Origin: Nitrospirota bacterium
GTDB lineage: Bacteria > Nitrospirota > Nitrospiria > SBBL01 > Manganitrophaceae
Length of the DNA stretch: 6,488 nucleotides
NCBI GenBank assembly: GCA_023248505.1
Contig: JAHFEM010000118.1
Location: 1-6,488, forward strand
Direction of reading: 5' to 3'
Shown: positions 1-5,970 of the stretch, one piece after another
Position numbering within the stretch: position 1 is the first letter of the stretch
How the letters are laid out: every line of letters starts with the position of its first letter
Program-made: the position numbers and the translations under genes
The notes under the pieces: model-generated
What the model saw: the letters and a program-made list of their open reading frames with translations, nothing else
What the model was told of the DNA's origin: nothing
The model's database searches: none

Positions 1-29
1 GGATGCCGAGCGGCGGCGGGACGGGTGGT

Positions 30-1013
30 TCAGGAGGAGGGAGGAGCCTTCGGTAAAGTGGCTTCCTCCGAGAAGGCGCCGATCTTCCGAAGGCGGTTGT
101 AACGGGCCTGGAGGCGTTCTTTCGGAGGGAGAGATTCCAACTCCCGAAGATGCTTCGAGAGGATCTTTGCGAGTCCTTCCGCCATCTTGGCCGGATTGCG
201 GTGGGCCCCGCCGGGAGGTTCCGGCAGGATCTCGTCGATGACTTTCAAGTGAAGGAGATCTTGCGCGGTCATCTTGAGCGCTTCGGCCGCTTCGGCCGTC
301 TTGGCGGCGTCGTTCCAGAGGATGGCGGCGCATCCCTCCGGAGAGATGACCGAGTAGATGGAGTACTGCAACATCAGGAGGCGATCCGCGACCGAGATCG
401 CCAGCGCCCCGCCGCTCCCCCCCTCGCCGATCACGACCGAGATAATCGGCACCTTAATCTGAGACATCACCATCAGGTTGCGGGCGATTGCCTCCGACTG
501 GCCGCGCTCTTCCGCGCCGACGCCGGGGTAGGCCCCCGGGGTATCGACGAAGGTGATGATCGGCTTGTTGTACTTCTCGGCGAGCAGCATGATCCGGAGC
601 GCCTTCCGGTAGCCCTCGGGATGGGGCATGCCGAAATTCCGGGAGATTCGCTCCTTGACCGTCTTCCCTTTCTGATGACCGATCACGGCGACGGAGCGCC
701 CATCCAGCCGGGCGAGACCGGTGAGGATCGATTTGTCGTCGCCATAGAGCCGGTCGCCGTGCAACTCGGTGAAATCCTCAAACATCATTGCAATGTAGTC
801 GTCGGTGTTCGGCCGCTGAGAGTGTCGGGCGATGAGGGTCTTCTGCCAGGCGGTCAGCTTGGCGTAAATCTCCTCTTGCAGCGCCTCCATTTTTTTCTGG
901 AGCTTCTTGATCTCTTCGTTTTGCCTCGGCTCGGTCTTCACCAAATCTTTGAGATGATTGATCCGGGCCTGGATTTCCAAAATCGGTTTTTCAAATTCCA
1001 AAAAGTCGTTCAC
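30..1013 (-). CDS. accA: Acetyl-CoA carboxylase carboxyltransferase subunit alpha
   Basis: Cytoplasmic alpha subunit of the carboxyltransferase half of acetyl-CoA carboxylase. With AccD it moves the carboxyl group from carboxybiotin on AccB to acetyl-CoA, giving malonyl-CoA for fatty acid synthesis. The 327-residue product is close to the family's usual length of about 320. Residues 1-60 form the Lys/Glu-rich N-terminal helical region. The crotonase-fold core follows, with FTELHGDR (81-88), GHQKGK (112-117), RNFGMPHPEGYRKA (125-138), TPGAYPG (158-164), the glycine-rich GEGGSGGA (196-203) and SPEGCAAILW (224-233). These are AccA signatures, so the call is very secure. The start is GTG at 1013, supported by GAGGT at 1022-1018 and by alignment-like fit of the N-terminus. 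It lies 7 bp after dnaE and probably shares its transcript. Only 29 bp follow the stop in this window and no terminator is visible there. The Pro/Ala-rich last ten residues look like a nonconserved tail. Confidence 0.98.
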   Translation of the reverse strand: MNDFLEFEKPILEIQARINHLKDLVKTEPRQNEEIKKLQKKMEALQEEIYAKLTAWQKTLIARHSQRPNTDDYIAMMFEDFTELHGDRLYGDDKSILTGLARLDGRSVAVIGHQKGKTVKERISRNFGMPHPEGYRKALRIMLLAEKYNKPIITFVDTPGAYPGVGAEERGQSEAIARNLMVMSQIKVPIISVVIGEGGSGGALAISVADRLLMLQYSIYSVISPEGCAAILWNDAAKTAEAAEALKMTAQDLLHLKVIDEILPEPPGGAHRNPAKMAEGLAKILSKHLRELESLPPKERLQARYNRLRKIGAFSEEATLPKAPPSS

Positions 1014-1017
1014 AGTG

Positions 1018-1022
1018 ACCTC
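1018..1022 (-). promoter_or_regulatory. accA ribosome binding site overlapping the dnaE stop codon
   Basis: On the minus strand the sequence reads TGAGGTCACTGTG. The TGA (1023-1021) ends dnaE, GAGGT (1022-1018) is the Shine-Dalgarno and GTG (1013-1011) starts accA. Stop and ribosome binding site therefore share bases, which suggests that ribosomes finishing dnaE help initiate accA. The 4-nt gap between GAGGT and GTG is slightly short but workable. Coupling is inferred from the layout, not shown. Confidence 0.75.
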
Positions 1023-4000
1023 AAAAAGGTTGGCCCACCGGCGTCGAATCGACCACGACCCCTTTGCCGAAGCGGCTCTCCAACGCTTGGGTCAGTCGAT
1101 CGGATCCATCGACCTTGAGTTTCGCATTGACGGCAATGGTCGATTCGCTGAACGATCCGGACGGTTCGGGGACCCTAATTTTCAAATGAACCGGGAAAGA
1201 ACCGGGATGACGCTGCAAAATTTCATGAAGCTGTATCAGATCGGAGGAAGATACGATATCGGCGGAAAACAGAATCAAATAGGGACGCGCCGGGAAAGAG
1301 GGGCCGCCGGCCGCCGCCGTCCTCTTCAAGGCGGGCGCCGGCGCCTCTTGAACGACGTCCGGCCGGGACGCCGCGATGTTGAGCGGCATGATCGCGGTCG
1401 CCTTCAGCTTTAATCCCTTGTCGCCTCGGTCGAGCGTTCCATTGATGAGGAGCGGAATATCCTGCTGAAAGAGGGGAGCGGAGGTCTGGTAGAGATCGGG
1501 GAAGACGATCACCTCGACCGATCCGGTCAAGTCCTCCACCCGAAGATAAGCCATGCGGTCGCCCCGCTTGGTGGTCGCCACCTTTTCCTGAACGACCACC
1601 CCGCAGATCCGCACCTCGCGATCCTCTTCGATCGCCGCCAAATCTTCGGTCGGGGTCGCCGACCGCTTCTTCATCAATTCGATGAAGGGGGTCAGCGGGT
1701 GGCGCGTAATGTAGAACCCGACCGCCTCTTTTTCCAGTTTCGAAATGTGGGCGTCCTCCCACTCCGGAATGTCGGGAAGGGGCGGATCGGCTGTGGCGGA
1801 GGAGCCGGCCTCGCCGCCGTTTCCAAAGATCGTCATCTGTCCCGCCTCTTTGACCTTCTGCTGTTGCGTGCCGTCTTGCATCGCCATCTCGAGCACTTCC
1901 ATCTGCGCAGCCCGCTTTGCCCCGGTTGAATCGAACGCGCCGCACTTGATCAATCCTTCGATGACCCGTTTGTTGACTTTGCGCAGATCGATCTTCCGGC
2001 AAAAATCAAACAGAGAGGTGAAGCGCCCCTGGGCCTTGCGGGCGGCGATGATCACATCGACCGCGCCGCTTCCGACATTCTTGATCGCCGCCAGCCCGAA
2101 TCGGATCCCCCCCGGCACCACCGTAAAATCGCGGTCGCTCTCGTTGACGTCGGGCGGCAAGATCTGAATCCCCATGTTCCGGCACTCGGTAATGTATTTT
2201 ACCACCTTGTCGGCGTTTCCCATTTCGCTGGAGAGGAGCGCCGTCATCAATTCATGCGGGTGATGGGCTTTCAGATAAGCGGTCTGATAGGTGATCAGCG
2301 CGTACGCGGCGGAGTGAGATTTATTGAAGCCGTACCCGGCGAAGTATTCCATCAGATCGAAAATCTTCTCCGCCTTGGCCTGGGAGTGGCCGTTCTTGCT
2401 CGCCCCCTCGATGAAGCGGGCCTTTTGCGCCGCCATCTCCTCCGGCTTCTTCTTTCCCATGGCGCGGCGCAGCAGGTCGGCCTCGCCGAGGGAGAAGCCG
2501 GCGAGCACGTTGGCGATCTTCATCACCTGCTCCTGATAGACGATCACGCCGTAGGTCTCTTTTAAAATATCGGCGAGCTGCGGCAGCTCATACTTAATTT
2601 TTGTCTGGTCCCGCTTGCGCTTGATGAAGTCTTCGACCATGCCGCTCCCGATCGGGCCGGGCCGGTAGAGGGCGAGGATGGCGATGATATCTTCGAACGT
2701 CTCCGGCTTCATCTTCACCAGAAGGTCGCGCATTCCGGCGCTCTCCAACTGGAAGATCCCGGTCGTCTCGCCCGATCCGAGGAGCTTGTACGTCTCCAGA
2801 TCCTCCATCGGTATCTGTGAAATCTCGAGCGGATGCGGCTGGTCCGGTCTCTCGTTCACGATCCGAACGGCGTGATCGATCACCGTGAGCGTCCTGAGGC
2901 CGAGGAAGTCGAACTTCACCAGGCCGATCTTTTCGATGTCGCCCATCGCGTATTGGGTCATCGTTTCACCCTTGCTTCCGCGGTAGAGGGGGACATGCTC
3001 GGTGAGCGGCTCGGCGGAGATGACGACCCCCGCCGCATGGGTCGACGCATGGCGCGCCAATCCTTCGAGCCGCTTCGCGAGATCGATCACTTCACTCACC
3101 TTCGGATCGGCCGCGGCCGCCTGATTCAGGCGCGGCTCCTGGGCGAGCGCTTCATCGAGGGTGATGTTCAGCGTGTTCGGGATCAGTTTGGCGAGCTTGT
3201 CGGCCTCGGTGTACGGCAGCTCCAAGACGCGCGCGACGTCGCGGATCGCCGCCTTGGCCGCCATGGTCCCGAAGGTGATGATCTGGGAGACGTGGTCGGC
3301 CCCATATTTTTGCGTCACGTGGCGGATGACCTCCTCGCGCCGATCCATGCAGAAGTCCATGTCGATGTCGGGAAGGGTGATTCGCTCCGGGTTGAGGAAG
3401 CGCTCGAAGATCAGGCCGTATTCGATCGGATCGATATCGGTGATCTTCAATGCATAGGCGACGAGACTCCCCGCCGCCGATCCGCGTCCGGGACCCACCG
3501 GAATATTCGAGGTCCGCGCGTAGTTGATGATATCCCAAACGATCAGAAAGTAGCCGGCGTAACCCATCTTGTTGATCACGTCGAGCTCTTTCTTCAAACG
3601 CTCCTCATAGAGGGGGCGGAGCGTTGCCGCGCGTCCCCTCGATTGTTCGAGTCGGAGCTCCAGTCCCTTTTGCGCGAGCGACGCGAGGTAGGCCTCGCGG
3701 CTGTTCCCGGCGGGAACCTCGTAATGCGGCAGATGAAAGGTGCCGAACTTGAGGTCCAGGTTGATCATCTCGGCAATCCGAAGGGTATTGTTGATCGCGC
3801 CCGGGATCTCGTCAAAGGCGCGGATCATCTCTTCGGACGATTTGAAGTAGAGCTGCTGGGTTTCAAAGCGCATCCGGTTCGGCATGTTGACCGTTTTCCC
3901 GGTCTGAAGACAGAGCATGATGTCGTGGGCGCGGGCGTCTTCCTTGTGAAGATAATGGCAATCGTTCGTCCCCACGATCGGGATATTCTCTTTTTTAGCG

Positions 4001-4614
4001 AGCGCGATGAGCTGGCGGTTGGCCGTCTTCTGAAGATCAAGCCCATTGTCCTGGATCTCGATGAAGAAGTTTTCCTTGCCGAAGATCTCCTGATACTCAT
4101 GCGCGGCGGCGGTCGCTTCCTTTTCATGCCCGCGCGCGAGGAGATAGGGAATTTCGCCGCGCAGACAGGCGGAGAGGCCGATCAGCCCTTCGCTATGCTT
4201 GCGAAGCACCTCCTTGTCGATCCGCGGCTTGTAGTAATATCCCTCTAAGTTGGCGATGGTGAGGAGCTTCATGAGGTTTTTGTAGCCGGCTTCGTTGGCC
4301 GCCAGAAGGATCAAGTGGTAGTACGGGTTGGAGCCGCCGATTTCGTTGTAATCGTCGTCCGCCCCGGCCCCTTCCTTGTCGAATCGGCTACGGGGGGCGA
4401 GATAGGCCTCGCACCCGATGATCGGCTTGATTCCGGCCTTCTTCGCCTTCTGGTAAAACTCGATGGCGCCGAAGAGATTGCCGTGATCGGTGATGGCGAC
4501 CGCCGGCATTCCATAGCCTTTGGCCGTTTCGATCAGCGGATCGACCTGGTTGGCCCCGTCCAGCAGGGAGTATTGCGTATGAAGATGGAGGTGGACAAAG
4601 CTTTGTTGTGGCAT
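1021..4614 (-). CDS. dnaE: DNA polymerase III subunit alpha (replicative polymerase, DnaE1 type)
   Basis: Catalytic alpha subunit of the chromosomal replicase, a C-family polymerase. Length is 1197 residues against 1160 in E. coli. Domains in order: PHP (about 1-285; HLHLHT at 8-13, ITDHGNL 41-47, TNDCHY 216-221); palm, thumb and fingers (about 290-830) with GPGRGSAAGSLVAYALK at 374-390; LPDIDMDF at 414-421, supplying catalytic Asp416 and Asp418; KFDFLGLRTLT at 567-577, supplying the third catalytic Asp569; YQEQVM 693-698; and NKSHSAAYAL 764-773. QMTIF at 926-930 corresponds to the internal beta-clamp binding motif (QADMF in E. coli). An OB fold spans about 1000-1078, then an Ala/Pro-rich linker (about 1080-1108) and a C-terminal domain expected to meet tau. 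The ATG at 4614 fits the family N-terminus (FVHLHLHTQYSLLDG), although no Shine-Dalgarno precedes it. Transcription likely starts from the promoter at 4649-4621. The PHP metal ligands look intact, unlike E. coli. It is the first gene of a dnaE-accA unit. Confidence 0.98.
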   Translation of the reverse strand: MPQQSFVHLHLHTQYSLLDGANQVDPLIETAKGYGMPAVAITDHGNLFGAIEFYQKAKKAGIKPIIGCEAYLAPRSRFDKEGAGADDDYNEIGGSNPYYHLILLAANEAGYKNLMKLLTIANLEGYYYKPRIDKEVLRKHSEGLIGLSACLRGEIPYLLARGHEKEATAAAHEYQEIFGKENFFIEIQDNGLDLQKTANRQLIALAKKENIPIVGTNDCHYLHKEDARAHDIMLCLQTGKTVNMPNRMRFETQQLYFKSSEEMIRAFDEIPGAINNTLRIAEMINLDLKFGTFHLPHYEVPAGNSREAYLASLAQKGLELRLEQSRGRAATLRPLYEERLKKELDVINKMGYAGYFLIVWDIINYARTSNIPVGPGRGSAAGSLVAYALKITDIDPIEYGLIFERFLNPERITLPDIDMDFCMDRREEVIRHVTQKYGADHVSQIITFGTMAAKAAIRDVARVLELPYTEADKLAKLIPNTLNITLDEALAQEPRLNQAAAADPKVSEVIDLAKRLEGLARHASTHAAGVVISAEPLTEHVPLYRGSKGETMTQYAMGDIEKIGLVKFDFLGLRTLTVIDHAVRIVNERPDQPHPLEISQIPMEDLETYKLLGSGETTGIFQLESAGMRDLLVKMKPETFEDIIAILALYRPGPIGSGMVEDFIKRKRDQTKIKYELPQLADILKETYGVIVYQEQVMKIANVLAGFSLGEADLLRRAMGKKKPEEMAAQKARFIEGASKNGHSQAKAEKIFDLMEYFAGYGFNKSHSAAYALITYQTAYLKAHHPHELMTALLSSEMGNADKVVKYITECRNMGIQILPPDVNESDRDFTVVPGGIRFGLAAIKNVGSGAVDVIIAARKAQGRFTSLFDFCRKIDLRKVNKRVIEGLIKCGAFDSTGAKRAAQMEVLEMAMQDGTQQQKVKEAGQMTIFGNGGEAGSSATADPPLPDIPEWEDAHISKLEKEAVGFYITRHPLTPFIELMKKRSATPTEDLAAIEEDREVRICGVVVQEKVATTKRGDRMAYLRVEDLTGSVEVIVFPDLYQTSAPLFQQDIPLLINGTLDRGDKGLKLKATAIMPLNIAASRPDVVQEAPAPALKRTAAAGGPSFPARPYLILFSADIVSSSDLIQLHEILQRHPGSFPVHLKIRVPEPSGSFSESTIAVNAKLKVDGSDRLTQALESRFGKGVVVDSTPVGQPF

Positions 4615-4620
4615 GGGAAG

Positions 4621-4649
4621 ATTTTAATGTTCTAGGCTAAAAACGTCAA
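4621..4649 (-). promoter_or_regulatory. Predicted sigma70-type promoter of dnaE, giving a leaderless start
   Basis: Read on the minus strand, TTGACG (4649-4644) is a 5/6 match to the -35 box and TAAAAT (4626-4621) a 5/6 match to the -10 box. They are separated by the ideal 17 bp (4643-4627). Only six bases, CTTCCC, lie between the -10 box and the dnaE ATG at 4614, so +1 would fall on the A of the ATG. No Shine-Dalgarno-like sequence is present between box and start, which agrees with a leaderless message. Match and spacing are read directly from the sequence; activity is inferred. Confidence 0.7.
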
Positions 4650-4729
4650 GATAAAAGGGGTCCTCTTTTCATTTCGAGGGATCGGCATCAACGGAAACGT
4701 TCTCCCCGTTTAGAGGTCTTTTCCCGGCC

Positions 4730-5653
4730 TCAGAAGGATAACGCCACCGCAACGCCGCGCAATTCCGGACCGAGGAGCGGGTTGATTTGAAATCCGGTTC
4801 GGCCCTGCTGATTGAAATGAACGACTGAATTCCCGACGGCCGCGCCGATGAGCGCGCCGGCGACCACATCCGAGGTGAAGTGGGCGTGATGGACGATTCG
4901 GGAAAATCCCACCAACCCGGCCGTTCCGTAGGAGACAACCTCGACCCATGGAAGAGGATAATGTGCTGAGATGACGGAAGCGACGGTGAAGGCCTCCGCC
5001 GTGTGGAAGGATGGGAAAGAGCTATTGCCGCTGAACGGGTGAAAGGCGTGCGTTCCTTCGTCTTCATCGGGACGGCTTCGTCCGACGAAGAGTTTGAGGG
5101 TGGTGCAGAGGAGGCCCGGCCCGATCAAACTCGCTGCAACCCCATCTTGTGCGACCGCCGTTGCTTCGGGGTGATCGAAGGCAAGACCGTCCAGGTAAAA
5201 TATTCCCAAGATTCCCAAGGCGTATTGCGCCCCGAAGGGTTCAAAGATGTTGGCGATCCGGTTCGAGGCGGTGTGGGGGTGTCTCTGAACGGCTTCGAAA
5301 ACAGGTTTGTCCAGCAGGGCCACGACACCGACGCCCAGGGCGGCGACGGAAAATCTCAGCCACGCCTCCCTTTCCCAGCGGAGGGGGGCGCTTAAGACGT
5401 GCCGGGTATCCGATAAAACAAGCGTTCCATAATCGAGGCAGAAGAGACACTCCGGAACGGTCGGCGGAGAGGAAGGTCTCTCTCCGAGGTCGGCATATCG
5501 CGCCTCCGGCAAAAAGAGATCGGTGTTCGCGGCCGGGGTCTTAGACGGTAAACCGTAAAGGGCCGGCGAGATCTCGCCGGCCAGTCCGATCGTAACGGGG
5601 CCTTGAAACAAAAAGAAGAGAATGAGGAAGAGGGGGGGCCATAATCGGGTCAT
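4730..5653 (-). CDS. PAP2-superfamily membrane phosphatase with N-terminal signal sequence
   Basis: Predicted phosphatase of the type-2 phosphatidic acid phosphatase (PAP2) superfamily. Members dephosphorylate lipid phosphates such as undecaprenyl pyrophosphate, phosphatidylglycerol phosphate, phosphatidate or lipid A on the outer face of the inner membrane; the substrate here cannot be told. All three signature motifs are present (307-residue numbering from the ATG): KX6RP at 187-195 (KLFVGRSRP), PSFH at 214-217 in place of PSGH, and SRX5HX3D at 251-262, with catalytic His217 and His258. Residues 1-25 look like a signal peptide (MTRLWPPL, then a hydrophobic run ending GLA). A non-membrane stretch of about 70 residues with a CLFC pair (Cys69, Cys72) follows, then roughly six hydrophobic segments from about residue 98. 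The frame stays open upstream to a TTG at 5839, but 5653 is the first ATG and puts the signal peptide at the N-terminus. Its Shine-Dalgarno is weak (GGAAAT close to the start). The C-terminus ends GVAVALSF, resembling a terminal beta-strand. It lies 115 bp upstream of dnaE on the same strand, with no clear terminator between. Confidence 0.9.
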   Translation of the reverse strand: MTRLWPPLFLILFFLFQGPVTIGLAGEISPALYGLPSKTPAANTDLFLPEARYADLGERPSSPPTVPECLFCLDYGTLVLSDTRHVLSAPLRWEREAWLRFSVAALGVGVVALLDKPVFEAVQRHPHTASNRIANIFEPFGAQYALGILGIFYLDGLAFDHPEATAVAQDGVAASLIGPGLLCTTLKLFVGRSRPDEDEGTHAFHPFSGNSSFPSFHTAEAFTVASVISAHYPLPWVEVVSYGTAGLVGFSRIVHHAHFTSDVVAGALIGAAVGNSVVHFNQQGRTGFQINPLLGPELRGVAVALSF

Positions 5654-5845
5654 CCGATTTCCATGGATAGGTTTTAATGGTCCATGTTTTCCTGCGAAGG
5701 GTGAGCGGATTTGTTCCGTCCTTTCATAAAAAAGAGGGCCGCTCCGATTTGCGGTGAAAACCGGATACGATACCGGGATTAAAAAATCTTTCGTGCGATT
5801 CTGGGAAAACAAGGTAGCAGAAAGCGCCCGTCTGTGCAATGAGTA

Positions 5846-5883
5846 TTGAAGATGCTCCGGATCAAGCTTCGAAGCATCTTCAA
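5846..5883. repeat. Perfect 11-bp inverted repeat with 16-bp spacer
   Basis: TTGAAGATGCT at 5846-5856 is exactly the reverse complement of AGCATCTTCAA at 5873-5883, with 16 bp between that include a HindIII-type AAGCTT palindrome. As RNA it would form an 11-bp stem, but neither strand shows a T-run after it, so it is not a standard intrinsic terminator. A terminator would also be out of place between divergent genes. The right arm ends 8 bp before the candidate -35 box of the ankyrin gene, a position that suits a regulator's binding site. The function is inferred; it could also be a dispersed genomic repeat. Confidence 0.7.
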
Positions 5884-5891
5884 CCGCATTC

Positions 5892-5921
5892 TTGACTTCC
5901 CATCGAGAACTGGATTATACA
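5892..5921 (+). promoter_or_regulatory. Candidate promoter of the ankyrin-repeat gene
   Basis: TTGACT (5892-5897, 5/6 match to the -35 consensus) is followed after 18 bp by TATACA (5916-5921, 4/6 match to the -10 consensus). Transcription would begin near 5928 and leave a leader of about 43 nt before the ATG at 5971. The -35 is good but the -10 is mediocre, so this is a tentative call. Confidence 0.45.
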
Positions 5922-5955
5922 GAAGACAGCGATGCGAATGAACGATCCATCGTCC

Positions 5956-5963
5956 GGGAGAGG
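5956..5963 (+). promoter_or_regulatory. Ribosome binding site that decides the ankyrin-gene start
   Basis: GGGAGAGG sits 7 nt before the ATG at 5971. In-frame ATGs at 5932 and 5938 lack a comparable purine-rich site at proper spacing, so 5971 is preferred. The extra residues they would add (beginning MRMNDPSS) do not resemble ankyrin sequence. Confidence 0.7.
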
Positions 5964-5970
5964 CAAGTTT

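Larger units (their letters stand above)
5654..5970. other. Divergent intergenic region between the PAP2 and ankyrin-repeat genes
   Basis: These 317 bp separate two divergently transcribed genes, so promoters for both should lie here. It is more AT-rich in places than the flanking genes, for example the A-tracts near 5728-5733 and 5781-5786. It contains the perfect inverted repeat at 5846-5883 and a candidate plus-strand promoter at 5892-5921. I could not identify a convincing -35/-10 pair for the PAP2 gene. Small hairpins are possible, for example CGGT-GAAA-ACCG at 5752-5763, but are too short to weigh. No RNA gene or larger protein gene is apparent; the open frames crossing it lack supported starts. 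Confidence 0.6.

Noticed and set aside
150..1118. 322-codon plus-strand open frame antisense to accA and the dnaE 3' end
   Set aside because: Covers conserved accA codons, shows no motif and has His/Arg/Asp-rich composition typical of a shadow frame.
2833..4248. 471-codon open frame on the plus strand, antisense to dnaE
   Set aside because: It lies wholly within the very strongly supported dnaE, its translation is rich in Arg, Asp, Leu and Val with no recognisable family, and long antisense frames are common opposite GC-rich genes.
4654..4670. AAAAG...CTTTT repeat before dnaE as a terminator or operator
   Set aside because: The arms leave almost no loop and contain mismatches; a stable hairpin is not credible.
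4690..4710. Imperfect hairpin downstream of the PAP2 gene (AACGG...CCGTT with G-U pairs on the minus strand) as a terminator
   Set aside because: The 8-bp stem depends on two G-U pairs and no T-run follows, so it does not qualify as an intrinsic terminator.
5654..5839. 62-residue N-terminal extension of the PAP2 protein from a TTG at 5839
   Set aside because: It would bury the signal peptide inside the protein, its sequence is unremarkable, and the first in-frame ATG at 5653 starts precisely at the signal sequence.
5932..5940. Alternative ATG starts for the ankyrin gene at 5932 and 5938
   Set aside because: No good ribosome binding site at proper spacing, whereas the ATG at 5971 has GGGAGAGG 7 nt upstream.
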